A stretch of DNA of 64,000 nucleotides from Nostoc sp. CHAB 5844 (GCF_020829595.1 NZ_JAIVFW010000029.1:26603-90602); one strand, 5' to 3'. Shown: positions 9,421 through 20,311, counted from the first letter of the stretch. Numbers and translations: made by a program. The notes: generated by a model not told the origin, from the sequence alone.

Positions 9421-9603
9421 TTCCGTGTCTTAACACAAGAAGCATACATACACATTGATAACGGCCCTAAGGTAGTAAAATTCGAGCGATCGAACAAGCG
9501 AAGCATGAATTTTAAGTCTCTCGCAGATTTAGCGTGCGTGTCCACTGCCAACATTTGGTAAGAACGGCCGTAGTTGTAAAAAGCTGCTTGAACTTGCACG
9601 GAA
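9421..9603 (+). ncRNA. Y-RNA-like unit 2 with permuted 23S rRNA helix 69 mimic
   Basis: The lower stem TTCCGTGT (9421-9428) pairs with GCACGGAA (9596-9603). The internal loop is CTTAACA against GAACTT. The upper stem CAAGAAGC pairs with GCTGCTTG, one mismatch, followed by ATACATA. The head begins at 9458 with 26 bases matching 23S rRNA at 23 positions (ATAACGG, CCTAAGGTAG and AAATTC shared). It contains CAAGCGAAGC (9495-9504) and ends with GGTAA and GGCCGTAGTTGTAA. AACGGCC pairs with GGCCGT as in helix 69. The 23S pieces are in circularly permuted order, with the Y stem replacing the helix 69 loop. AAAATTC/GAATTTT closes an inner hairpin resembling the helix 68 tip. Confidence 0.65.
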
Positions 9604-9617
9604 TTATTTAAAACTTT

Positions 9618-9757
9618 ATTCCGCGCCCTAACTTGTAAAGCATACACACCATCCGGCAACGGATATGTAGGTTCGATTCCTACCGCTTCCACTGATGGAA
9701 GCGTGGCCTAATCGGTAAAGGCAATTGTGAAAACTGCTTTGCTAACTTGTGCGGAAT
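9618..9757 (+). ncRNA. Y-RNA-like unit 3 with circularly permuted class II tRNA
   Basis: The lower stem ATTCCGCGC (9618-9626) pairs with GTGCGGAAT (9749-9757). The internal loop is CCTAACTT against TAACTT. The upper stem GTAAAGC pairs with GCTTTGC, followed by ATACACA. The head is a tRNA with its halves swapped: long variable arm ATCCG-GCAA-CGGAT (9651-9664), canonical T arm GTAGG-TTCGATT-CCTAC (9667-9683), acceptor 3' strand CGCTTCC, six-base loop, acceptor 5' strand GGAAGCG (perfect 7 bp), TG, and D arm GCC/GGC with GG in its loop. TGTG and CACA remain of the anticodon stem; the loop is replaced by the Y stem. It starts 14 bases after unit 2. Confidence 0.72.
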
Positions 9758-9894
9758 TCTAATTACAGAAGAATTCAGGAGTCAGAATTCAGAATTCAGC
9801 ATACAAATAAGCTCTATACCTAGTTTTGATTCCTAAATTGTGTACTTTACTAAAGTTATTTGAAATCCGCTGTATTTAACTTAATCACATATAC

Positions 9895-10439
<545 letters not shown>

Positions 10440-10700
10440 AAGCAGAAGCGAAAGCAAGAACAAACCGATATTGTCATTGTGGATGATTATCATCAATACC
10501 ACAAGCTAAACGATATTTGGTATCTAATTACCTTTGAAGATTTGCCCCCGCCACCAAATGATTATGTAACTGATGTTTTCCAAGGTTTAATTCACCGTTC
10601 TAACGCAACTTTTAAAGCCCGCAGAATTTACGCTGCTAGTAAAAAACAGTGCAGTAAGAAAGAGATTCAATTTATTTTAAATCAACTTTCTAAACAGTAA
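10440..10700 (+). CDS. in-frame continuation of the preceding unknown protein
   Basis: The frame runs from the codon after the TGA at 10437-10439 to TAA at 10698-10700. If started independently, the first start would be GTG at 10479, giving 73 residues (MDDYHQYHKLNDIWYLITFE). The sequence keeps coding character (FEDLPPPPNDYVTDVF, then a basic tail KKQCSKKEIQFILNQ) without frameshifts. This supports recent interruption or readthrough rather than an old pseudogene. It ends 6 bases before the lower stem of Y-like RNA unit 4. Confidence 0.5.
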   Translation, partial: KQKRKQEQTDIVIVDDYHQYHKLNDIWYLITFEDLPPPPNDYVTDVFQGLIHRSNATFKARRIYAASKKQCSKKEIQFILNQLSKQ

Positions 10701-10706
10701 AATTTT

Positions 10707-11397
<691 letters not shown>

Positions 11398-11413
11398 CAT
11401 TATATCGGCAGTT

Positions 11414-11491
11414 GTTGCCGCGCCCCGATCGCAGAAGCCTACATAACTCTGCTCAAGTTATACACAATGCTTCTAAAACTTGCGCGGTGAC
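11414..11491 (+). ncRNA. Y-RNA-like unit 5, minimal, single hairpin head
   Basis: The lower stem GTTGCCGCGC (11414-11423) pairs over 10 bp, two wobble, with GCGCGGTGAC (11482-11491). The internal loop is CCCGATC against AAAACTT. The upper stem AGAAGC pairs with GCTTCT, followed by the shared CTACATA. The head is one hairpin, ATAACT-CTGCTCA-AGTTAT (11443-11461), a 6-bp stem with a 7-base loop like an isolated anticodon arm, with GCT at the anticodon position and U at position 33. A competing hairpin GGTGA/TCACC overlaps the 3' end. It lies 58 bases upstream of the Ro60-like gene, so it could be in its 5' leader. Confidence 0.65.
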
Positions 11492-11533
11492 TTTATCACC
11501 CGGCGTGCAACACTGCCTCCTCATGCAACATAA

Positions 11534-12982
<1,449 letters not shown>

Positions 12983-12994
12983 GATCGGAATCTG

Positions 12995-13025
12995 ACACTG
13001 CTCATTCATAGTTAATGGGCAGTGT
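12995..13025 (+). terminator. hairpin terminator after the Ro60-like gene
   Basis: ACACTGC at 12995-13001 pairs with GCAGTGT at 13019-13025, with CATT/AATG further closing the loop. It starts 12 bases after the stop codon and would end the cassette transcript. The T tract that follows is weak (TTTAGT). Confidence 0.55.
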
Positions 13026-13242
13026 TTAGTAAATGTTTGAAGAAAGCTTGCTGAAACCATCCCACAACAAACTGAATCACTTAATGGCTCCTAAAGTTAA
13101 TCAAGAAAAACTTACCTTAACTTTAGATGGCCCATACTTTATCTCAAAATATAAGCACCACTCCAAATAATTTTTAATATCCAGCCTAAGAGTTAATACT
13201 AATTAGTAACAGAAAAAAGCATATAAACTAACTCTGGTCGCA

Positions 13243-13413
13243 CTACTGCAAAATCTCTCTTTTCATCTCTTCCAACGATAGCTTTTTGCCCGTCTTGAAT
13301 TCTTCCCGCGCATTTTGAATAATTGCTAAAAACTCAGGATTAGTGCTGAGTGCGAGGGATTCTAGATCAATATCTTTAATGGCTGTGACAATGGCGATCG
13401 CTTTTCCATTCAT
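13243..13413 (-). CDS. Phd/YefM-type antitoxin, start codon possibly lost
   Basis: From ATG at 13413 the frame gives 56 residues (NGKAIAIVTAIKDIDLESLA, ending in LEEMKREILQ). The frame is open further upstream for another 20 codons (KTFICYAEEFNDETVVFT), which looks like the real N-terminus of a Phd-type antitoxin, but the expected ATG is ATC at 13470-13468. So the start seems mutated and only an N-terminally cut form could be made. It follows the RelE-like toxin gene on the same strand by a few bases. Identification is from remembered cyanobacterial antitoxin sequences. Confidence 0.6.
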   Translation of the reverse strand: MNGKAIAIVTAIKDIDLESLALSTNPEFLAIIQNAREEFKTGKKLSLEEMKREILQ

Positions 13414-13482
13414 TGTGAAAACAACCGTCTCATCATTAAATTCTTCTGCATAGCAGATAAAGGTTTTGATGCAGTGGATAAT

Positions 13483-13713
13483 TCAATCATCTTCATCTAG
13501 CTTCACCTCTTGTCCTGCAATAAATAACCGATTGCCCTCTTTACGACCAACTGCCAAAATATGTACTACTTCAGGTTCATCCGCAGTCACTTCATAAAAT
13601 ACCTTCACCAGCGGAGTCCCTCTAGTAACTGAGAACACGCAATGCTCTACCAACTTGCATGCAGGATTATATTCATACTTGGGAAGTGATAATAAGATTA
13701 AAATTTTCCTCAA
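13483..13713 (-). CDS. RelE/ParE-like toxin, possibly N-terminally truncated
   Basis: A 76-residue frame that can start at TTG 13713, overlapping the stop of the upstream membrane-protein gene (TTGA). The C-terminal part (GTPLVKVFYEVTADEPEVVH, then ILAVGRKEGNRLF) has the strand pattern of RelE/ParE toxins. Such toxins are usually about 85-100 residues, so the N-terminus may be missing. Predicted activity is ribosome-dependent mRNA cleavage or gyrase inhibition. It is paired with the antitoxin-like gene immediately downstream, whose start is damaged. Confidence 0.5.
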   Translation of the reverse strand: MRKILILLSLPKYEYNPACKLVEHCVFSVTRGTPLVKVFYEVTADEPEVVHILAVGRKEGNRLFIAGQEVKLDEDD

Positions 13714-14105
13714 GTCTTGGATTTTAATAATTGTATGGCTTTGAATCCTTCTAATGTCTGACTGAAAAATACGAGGGGAATGAGTAAGCCAAATGGTTTA
13801 CCAGTTTGAATCAAATTGTAAATGCCATTTAACACATTTAGCGACATTAATCCAACTGCAATACCTAATGCAATTTTGGATTTACGTTGGACAAAAAAAC
13901 CTAAAAATGTATAGAGTATGCCAAAAAATAAAAAGCCAATTCCTAATACCAAATCTTCAGCGTTTCGATGCTCATCACTTAAAATGACAGCAATGAAAAC
14001 TACTATACCGAAAAATGTACACAAAACACCAATTGCGTAAACTGCACGATAAGCAGATGCTAACTTTTTCCGCGACTCTGATAACTCTTGTATTTCTGTA
14101 GTCAT
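13710..14105 (-). CDS. four-segment membrane protein of unknown function
   Basis: A 131-residue protein with a short charged cytoplasmic N-terminus (TEIQELSESRKKLASAYR) and four hydrophobic segments, at about residues 20-43, 52-70, 75-94 and 103-118. No enzymatic motif is seen. The stop overlaps the next downstream frame by 4 bp, so the two genes may be coupled. I do not recognise the family. Confidence 0.65.
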   Translation of the reverse strand: MTTEIQELSESRKKLASAYRAVYAIGVLCTFFGIVVFIAVILSDEHRNAEDLVLGIGFLFFGILYTFLGFFVQRKSKIALGIAVGLMSLNVLNGIYNLIQTGKPFGLLIPLVFFSQTLEGFKAIQLLKSKT

Positions 14106-14341
14106 GATTTTTACTTTGATTGTGCAAATATAGCAATCCCAAATAGGAAATGAACATATTACATCCTCATATTCTTTGCGCCTTTGCGTAAGATTTGAAT
14201 ACCTTCTTGTTTACAACCTATTTAAACTTGCTGTAATTGCCTTCTGTTTTTCTTAATTTAATGTCTAATTTAGCGCTATATCATTTATATACTTAAATTT
14301 TATAAAAAACTTATGTAATTTTGCGTAAATCACTCCTTGCC

Positions 14342-15169
14342 ATGACTAACATCCGTAAGCTAATTAACCAAATTGCTAGTGCAGAAGCCGAGTTATTTAC
14401 TACCCAATTTCTCGCGCCATGCGTTAAAGGTGGACGAGTTCGCACAAAGGTAGCTGGAATGGTTTACACCTTCACACCAAAGCCTGGTAAATTTGAAGGC
14501 TGGGGCATTTTTCAGCCTGTAGATGTGAAGACAGCAACGGTTGTAGAAGAAGCAGACTTACCCCAAATCGCGGAATATCTGCAACACTTTCCCCAGATAC
14601 GGCTGCGGTTAGCACACCAACTGCAAGGACGAACTTGGTTAGCATACCCTGTGAATGAAGTAGATATGCGTCAACGGTTACAGGTAGTAAAGCCGATCGC
14701 AGTGCATCTAGTAACTGAGGGTGTGGTTTTTGAGCAAATTATCGCCCGTTGGAATGGACAGTCTTGCTGGTTTGAGGATATTGATCGCCGTACCGATCCG
14801 ATGATTGTGGAAATTCTGCAATCTGCTGTTAAGCAACTCACTCCAGTTGAAGAATTGCAGTTTAGAGGTATAACTCCAGAAATCCGCACAGTCTATGAAT
14901 TAGCAACTAAGCGGATTGAGGGCTTCAATCAACCCCAACAAGATGAAAAGCGACTGAGAAAAGCATTGCGAATGGGTGGCGGTGAATTACACCAATTTCA
15001 CGATCGCGGTGATTACTGGACAGTCGATTGGACAACTGCTGATGGTATTCGCCACAGTAGTGCGATCGCTAAAACTGATTTGACTGTAATCAGTTCTGGT
15101 ATTTGTCTGAGTGGATATGATCGCGATTTTGACTTGCAATCATTAGTAGGTGTGATGGAACAACAGTAA
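14342..15169 (+). CDS. conserved unknown protein next to ThiF-like gene
   Basis: A 275-residue protein from ATG 14342 (a TTG at 14321 would add seven residues). It begins NIRKLINQIASAEAELFTTQ and contains FLAPCVKGGRVRTKVAGMVY, followed by a pattern of short beta strands, then a helical charged middle (AVKQLTPVEELQF, KRIEGFNQPQQDEKRLRKAL) and a late basic/aromatic stretch (RGDYWTVDWTTADG). No catalytic motif or family was recognised. It is followed by the E1-like ThiF gene on the same strand 217 bases on, a spacing interrupted by a perfect palindrome, so a functional pair is possible but unproven. Confidence 0.6.
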   Translation: MTNIRKLINQIASAEAELFTTQFLAPCVKGGRVRTKVAGMVYTFTPKPGKFEGWGIFQPVDVKTATVVEEADLPQIAEYLQHFPQIRLRLAHQLQGRTWLAYPVNEVDMRQRLQVVKPIAVHLVTEGVVFEQIIARWNGQSCWFEDIDRRTDPMIVEILQSAVKQLTPVEELQFRGITPEIRTVYELATKRIEGFNQPQQDEKRLRKALRMGGGELHQFHDRGDYWTVDWTTADGIRHSSAIAKTDLTVISSGICLSGYDRDFDLQSLVGVMEQQ

Positions 15170-15266
15170 CAACTAAAAAGTAAAAAGAAAATTGCTAGAA
15201 ATTTCGGTAATTCACAATTACAGCATATTTTGGGTACATGAGGTACAAGTGTAAAACCCAAAACTA

Positions 15267-15296
15267 TGTAGAGACGTTACATGTAACGTCTCTACA
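15267..15296. repeat. perfect 30-bp palindrome
   Basis: The arm TGTAGAGACGTTACA (15267-15281) is followed with no spacer by its complement (15282-15296). Related GAGACGTTGCA/TGCAACGTCTC text occurs at about 39765-39795, so this is a dispersed palindromic repeat. It lies between the unknown gene and the ThiF-like gene. Confidence 0.75.
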
Positions 15297-15386
15297 GTAT
15301 TTCACGAATATCGAAACTGCTGTATTTATCTTTACTTTTTTCTTTTGCTTTTTTAGTTTTTACTTTTAACTTGGAGCGAAGCGACA

Positions 15387-16025
15387 ATGAGTATCTTTTT
15401 TCACGAACAGCTTTATCGCAGCAATGCTGTAATGGCAAAGCTAAAAAACTATCCTATAACCATTTGTGGGGCTGGAGCATTAGGAGCTAACATTGCTGAA
15501 AATTTGGCTCGGTCTGGTTTTGACAAACTTGCAGTGATTGATCGCGATCGCATTGAGGAGCGAAATCTTTCCACTCAGCCTTACTACCGTTCTGATGTGG
15601 GAGCATTCAAAGCGAAAATCTTGGCAAATAACTTATATCGAGCCATTGGCACTAAAGTTGATGCTAAAACAAAGGAGTTAACAGCAGCGAATAGCGCTCA
15701 ACTACTCAAAGATAGCCAGCTAATTATTGATGTCTTTGATAACAGTGTGGCACGTCAAGCAGTGAAAGATTATGCTGCTCAATTTAACATTCCTTGTATT
15801 CATGCTGGGTTAGCCGCTGATTATGCAGAAATCATTTGGAATGACGTTTATCGCGTGCCTTCCGATATGAATGATGATGTCTGCGATTATCCTCTGGCGC
15901 GAAACTTAGTGATGTTGACTGTTGCTGTGACTTGTGAAGCGATCGTTTCATTTATTGCTACAGCACAACAGCGTAACTTCACAATTACCTTGAAAGATCT
16001 AACTGTTCAATCTCTGTATTTGTGA
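15387..16025 (+). CDS. ThiF/E1-like activating enzyme
   Basis: A 212-residue protein with a Rossmann-type adenylation domain: GAGALG at residues 28-33, acidic end of strand 2 at D52 (VIDRDRIEERNL), and DVFDN at 115-119 in the position of the E1 DxxDN motif. It lacks the four-Cys zinc site of MoeB. C166 (DVCDYP) is a possible thioester Cys but this is uncertain. E1-like enzymes adenylate the C-terminal Gly of ubiquitin-like proteins; the 66-residue Gly-ending protein at 9209 is a candidate substrate by proximity only. It is shorter than typical MoeB, so a minimal E1 or a degenerate form are both possible. Confidence 0.75.
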   Translation: MSIFFHEQLYRSNAVMAKLKNYPITICGAGALGANIAENLARSGFDKLAVIDRDRIEERNLSTQPYYRSDVGAFKAKILANNLYRAIGTKVDAKTKELTAANSAQLLKDSQLIIDVFDNSVARQAVKDYAAQFNIPCIHAGLAADYAEIIWNDVYRVPSDMNDDVCDYPLARNLVMLTVAVTCEAIVSFIATAQQRNFTITLKDLTVQSLYL

Positions 16026-16616
16026 ACAGAGTGGGCGACAGGTTTCTCTCTTGCCCTGCTAATAAGTGCATCTATACTCCAACCAAACGAATACCCTACC
16101 TCTCTAAACTAGGCAGTCACAATATTGTTTCTCTATCGGAATACAAAAACTACTCTGACAAAGTTACAACTATTTCATCTTTACAACACTGAGAATTTAC
16201 TATAAAACACATGGAAAATTATTTTCTCTTTTATTAGTCAGAAAGCTATCTTTTACCAAAATGCACATTTTACTTTTATCAGAGTTAAATATAGGGGATA
16301 ACTGTTACTCTATTGCTTACCTCAAACGCTAAGCAGTAAGTAAAAATGCGATCACCTAATCTTGTAAGTTGCGTAACTTTGTTAATATACCAACAAGCGT
16401 ACTAACAAAACAGTTTGATGTCATAACGACACAAGTAGAATCGCATCAATTATGTAGGTTGGGTGGAGCGAAGCAAAACCCAACATTAATATTATTTGCT
16501 ACAAACAGATATTTTAGTGCGATCGCTCGTGCGTTACTTCACTAACTAGACAACTAGGCGATCGCACTATTCTGCTCCATGATTATAATACGCGAGGAGT
16601 TGATAGCTAAGGGGCA
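16026..16616. other. 591-bp spacer without genes
   Basis: AT-rich sequence with a few HIP1 octamers (for example near 16520 and 16560) and the repeat-type phrase GTAGGTTGGGTGGAGCGAAG at 16456. No coding frame of significance was seen on either strand. Confidence 0.55.
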
Positions 16617-16858
16617 ATGCCAAAAAAAATAAGAGAATTGAAAGCAATGGTGGCAAAAGTTGGGTATATCTCCTTCAGCCAGGACGAGGCAAAGGAAGTC
16701 ATACATTTTGGAAACATCCAATGCTACCGGAAGAACCTCTTACTATTCCTGGCAAAGATGGTGATGATGCTCCACTATATTTAGAAAGAGGTATTCAAGG
16801 AGTACTGAAAAAGTTGAAAGAACTCGAAAAACTTGCAAACGAGGAAGATGAGGAATGA
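16617..16858 (+). pseudogene. hicA: hicA toxin gene with a frameshift
   Basis: From ATG 16617 the frame reads PKKIRELKAMVAKVG. From about 16667 the HicA sequence continues in another frame as YLLQPGRGKGSHTFWKHPML, then PEEPLTIPGKDGDD, to TGA at 16856-16858. One base is missing near 16662-16667 relative to an intact gene. The catalytic-type His of the GKGSHTFW region is on the far side of the shift, so the toxin (a double-stranded-RNA-binding-fold mRNA interferase) cannot be made. The downstream hicB is intact. A sequencing error is the alternative. Confidence 0.75.
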
Positions 16859-17085
16859 TCTATCGCTACAGCATGGTGATTCAATGGTCACAAGAGGATC
16901 AACTTTTCTTGGTTCACTTGCCTGAGTTTCCCTGGCAACAATTTCATACTCATGGTAGAACTTACGAGGAAGCTGCCAAAAATGGTCAGGAAGTTATCGA
17001 AGCTTTTGTAGAAATGTTGATTGAAGATAATATACCACTGCCAGAACCCCGAATGCTGCCTACAAAACCGTTGCAAGTTGCTTAA
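16855..17085 (+). CDS. hicB: HicB-type antitoxin
   Basis: A 76-residue protein. Its ATG overlaps the hicA stop (ATGA). The N-terminal half is the HicB partial RNase-H-like fold: VIQWSQEDQLFLVHLPEFPW, then a helix TYEEAAKNGQEVIEAFVEML. No C-terminal DNA-binding domain is present, as in short HicB forms. HicB neutralises HicA; because hicA is frameshifted, this copy appears to be an orphan antitoxin. Confidence 0.8.
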   Translation: MIYRYSMVIQWSQEDQLFLVHLPEFPWQQFHTHGRTYEEAAKNGQEVIEAFVEMLIEDNIPLPEPRMLPTKPLQVA

Positions 17086-17268
17086 TTAGATTGTTTGTTG
17101 GTAGGTGTGTTGCTACGAATGTGGTTTGATTTTTCTATCATAATGTTACTTCATTAACGCACCCTACAAAATATGCAAGAGTAGGCGATCGCATTACTAC
17201 TTCTTCATATAATTTCAGCCAAAATGCTATTTTGAAAATAACCCTTGTTGAGTTGAGGTATTGTGTTT

Positions 17269-18024
17269 ATGACCATATCAGCTAACCAACTCAAAACCGA
17301 GATATTTTATCCCGACTCCGACGGCAAACCAATGGCGGAAAGCGACCCAGCACGCGATTATTTAATTTATGCAGTAGAAGCTTTAGATATTTATTTTCAA
17401 GAACGCAGTGATGTTTATGTGTCGGGAAATTTGTATATTTACTACAAGCAAGGTATTCCCAGTGCTGTCATTGCACCCGATGTGTTTGTTGTATTTGGAG
17501 TCGAAAAGAAAAAACGCACTAGCTACAAAGTTTGGCAAGAAGGTGGTAAAGTTCCAAGCTTTGTTTTGGAAATTACCTCTGCAAGTACCCAAGAAAATGA
17601 TGAAGAAGATAAACCGAAAAAGTATGCTCTTTTAGGTGTGCAAGAATACTTCCAATATGATCCAACCGGAGATTATCTCAAACCACAACTCAAAGGGTCG
17701 ATATTGGTTGGCGGACAATATCAATCTCTAACAGCCAACTTTTTACCTGATGGAATACTGTCAATTCACAGTCAAGCTTTGAGTTTAGATTTGAGGTTGA
17801 TTAATAGTGAACTACGATTTTTCGACCCTCAAACTGGCAAAAAACTGTTGAGTCACAAAGAAACCGAACAAGCACGACAACAAGCTGAACAAGCGCGACA
17901 GCAAGCCGAACAAGCGCAACGTGATGCAATTCCACGATTGTTAGATTTGGGATTGAGTGTAGAACAAATTGCCAGTGCGTTGAGTTTATCAGTAGATGAA
18001 GTGAGTCACTTGATTCAAGAGTAA
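17269..18024 (+). CDS. Uma2 (DUF820) family endonuclease-fold protein
   Basis: A 251-residue protein from ATG 17269 (a GTG at 17263 is an alternative). The core has the restriction-endonuclease-like pattern of Uma2: IAPDVFVVFG, then PSFVLEITSAST, with a KY(A)LLGVQEYFQYD block. Residues about 195-225 are a Gln/Ala/Arg-rich helical repeat (EQARQQAEQARQQAEQAQ), and the tail (LGLSVEQIASALSLSVDEV) looks like a helix-turn-helix. Uma2 proteins are very numerous in filamentous cyanobacteria and their substrate is unknown. Confidence 0.82.
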   Translation: MTISANQLKTEIFYPDSDGKPMAESDPARDYLIYAVEALDIYFQERSDVYVSGNLYIYYKQGIPSAVIAPDVFVVFGVEKKKRTSYKVWQEGGKVPSFVLEITSASTQENDEEDKPKKYALLGVQEYFQYDPTGDYLKPQLKGSILVGGQYQSLTANFLPDGILSIHSQALSLDLRLINSELRFFDPQTGKKLLSHKETEQARQQAEQARQQAEQAQRDAIPRLLDLGLSVEQIASALSLSVDEVSHLIQE

Positions 18025-18289
18025 CGGAAAAAATCTGAAAAATACATAACAATAAAAAGTTAAAAATTAATATATTGCAACAAAGTTACTACGTAGAGTT
18101 ACATACAAGTTCTGTATATCTTGAAATAGCAGCCATAAAGCTAATTTTATAGGTTGTAAAAAGTGCTACAGAGGCGAATATGATTCAAAATCACCAAATT
18201 TGCCATGTTAGTTTTACCTGCACAAAGGGATTAATAGGTCAAGAGAATTCACATTCTCTTTACTTACTAGCCGATTGGTACGGTATGGG

Positions 18290-20311
18290 ATGAAACACAT
18301 AAAAAATCGTTCTCTAGCTCATTTGAGTAAAGTTATCGTTGCTGCAACCTCTGTAGCAATGTTCTCTCCAATACTTTCCGCGTATGCGGCTCCCAGGGTA
18401 TCTACTACCGTTGCACAAACACCCGTTAACTCCTCAAGTCAACAACGGTTAGCTGATGAATTGGCAAGCAACGAGTCAGACTTACCAGAATCCGTTAAAG
18501 TTGCTGTTTTAGAAGATATTTCCGAGCGCACAGGCTCAGAAATCTCAGCTTTACGTGTCGTTAAGGCGCAACAGCAAACTTGGTCTGATGGCTGTTTGGG
18601 TTTAAAAGCAGAAGAAAGTTGCTCTCAAGCTATAGTACCTGGTTGGCATGTAGTGGTTGCCAACGCCAAGCAAATTTGGGTATATCGAACTGATGAGTCT
18701 GGAAGTGTTGCCAAACTAGATGAAGAGTCCACCCAGACTCTGACAGCAGTGATTACTCGTCGAGAAACTAGTACTCGTCAAACTCGTAGCACTACTGTTC
18801 AACGAACCGTACTCGCTCAACGCAGTACTCAAGTCAGTGCTGCTAGTACAGCCGTCAAGGGTAAAAAGACAGGTTTTAGCCTCGCTATTTTGCAACCATC
18901 TGGGGAATTTTCTGAGGTAATTGCCCGTGTTTCTCTAAAATCCAAACGTCACAAGGGCTATTTAAAAGAAAGATTTCTCGGTGATTACAAATACAAAATC
19001 AAGCACAAAGCAAAATTTGTTAAGGGTATCAAAGCAGGCGATCGCATAGTTGTTAGATTATACGATACTCAAAACCGCTTTATTGGCTACAGCGAATTTG
19101 AATGTTTGCAAGCATTCAGCAGTGTGAACTTAATTTTATCTGCTAATCCCAGTGAATATCAGGTTGTCCGCACTGTCTACGGAGTTGATGCTGACGAAGA
19201 CGGCACAATTGACTCTAGCACTAGCACTTATGACTACTTCACCCAAGTTAGCGACCAAAGAGTAACTTTTCTGAGCAGTTCCCAAACTGTTAACGTTAGC
19301 CAGTTTGAAACAGAAAGTTTCTCATCAGTTGCCACAAATAGCGTCTACCCCACTTCCTTTAACAGTGGTAAATTCGCTTTAGTCCGTCAGACAATTAGCA
19401 GTTTCAGCTACAACTTGGCAGAAGCTTTAAAAGCTGAACCTGGCCGTTTAGTAGAACTCAATGAAGTCAACGATGACGATAGTTCTACCTATGACATCGG
19501 TCAGATGATGATGAGTTACCGCGAAATTGGTGTAGCCCAAGGTATTCAAGTTAAATTTAGCGATGTCTCTTCCAACCACTGGGCTAGTGACTTTATTGCA
19601 GAGTTAGCAGCTTTGCAAGTTATTCAAGGTTTTCCCGATGGTACTTTCCGTCCTGACGAACAGGTGACTCGCGCCCAATTTGCGGCGATGATTAGTCAAG
19701 CCTTTGAAAAAGTAAACATTCGTCAGGCAGTTAGCTTTAAAGATGTATCTACAAAATATTGGGCTTATAGTGCTATCCGCGAAGCTTATTCTACAGGCTT
19801 TTTAGGAATTTCTGGGAATAAATTCAACCCCACCCAAGCCTTGTCTCGTTTGGAAGTACTGCTATCGTTAGCACGCGGGCTGAACTACACCTTTAGCGGT
19901 TCCACAGAATCCATTTTGGCAGCTTACTCTGATGCTGCGACTATTCGTAGTGATGTCCGAAATGCGATCGCTGCACTCACCGCACGAGGTATCATCGTCA
20001 ATTATCCCAATGTTCAGACTCTCAATGCTGACAAGGTCGCAACTAGATCCGAAGTTTGCGCTTTGATATATAAAGCATTGGTTAGTGCTGGTGAAGTTGC
20101 CGATATATCGTCTCAGTACAACGTTCAACAAACAGAGACACAACAATCTGTTGATGACGATGACGATGACGACAATGATGACAATGATAAACAACGCCGT
20201 CGCCATTGTAACCAAGGAATTGGTAACGGTTCTGAAGGCTGTGACCCTGGTAATTCTCGCCCCCACGGTGGTAGTAACGACGAAGGTGGTAGAACTCCTG
20301 GTAGAAGGTAA
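18290..20311 (+). CDS. SLH-domain surface protein with acidic tail
   Basis: A 673-residue protein from ATG 18290. It has a Sec signal peptide (KHIKNRSLAHLSKVIVAATS, then a hydrophobic core, cleavage likely after AYA). Residues about 170-390 are a beta-rich region. Three S-layer homology domains follow, the clearest being FSDVSSNHWASDFIAEL with GFPDGTFRPDEQVTRAQFA, then FKDVSTKYWAYSAIREA, then a more divergent third. The C-terminus is unusual: a run of about 13 Asp/Asn residues, then RRRH and a Gly/Arg-rich end. It probably sits in the cell envelope, bound to peptidoglycan-linked polymer through the SLH domains. Confidence 0.8.
   Translation: MKHIKNRSLAHLSKVIVAATSVAMFSPILSAYAAPRVSTTVAQTPVNSSSQQRLADELASNESDLPESVKVAVLEDISERTGSEISALRVVKAQQQTWSDGCLGLKAEESCSQAIVPGWHVVVANAKQIWVYRTDESGSVAKLDEESTQTLTAVITRRETSTRQTRSTTVQRTVLAQRSTQVSAASTAVKGKKTGFSLAILQPSGEFSEVIARVSLKSKRHKGYLKERFLGDYKYKIKHKAKFVKGIKAGDRIVVRLYDTQNRFIGYSEFECLQAFSSVNLILSANPSEYQVVRTVYGVDADEDGTIDSSTSTYDYFTQVSDQRVTFLSSSQTVNVSQFETESFSSVATNSVYPTSFNSGKFALVRQTISSFSYNLAEALKAEPGRLVELNEVNDDDSSTYDIGQMMMSYREIGVAQGIQVKFSDVSSNHWASDFIAELAALQVIQGFPDGTFRPDEQVTRAQFAAMISQAFEKVNIRQAVSFKDVSTKYWAYSAIREAYSTGFLGISGNKFNPTQALSRLEVLLSLARGLNYTFSGSTESILAAYSDAATIRSDVRNAIAALTARGIIVNYPNVQTLNADKVATRSEVCALIYKALVSAGEVADISSQYNVQQTETQQSVDDDDDDDNDDNDKQRRRHCNQGIGNGSEGCDPGNSRPHGGSNDEGGRTPGRR

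Noticed and set aside
9458..9483. A homing endonuclease (I-CeuI type) target or a 23S rRNA gene fragment
   Set aside because: The site overlaps the known target, but flanking 23S pieces are present in permuted order and paired within the Y-type stem, which a simple fragment would not explain.
9649..9703. Ordinary tRNA-Ser/Leu gene
   Set aside because: The halves are in reversed order, no anticodon loop exists, and no CCA-side end is free.
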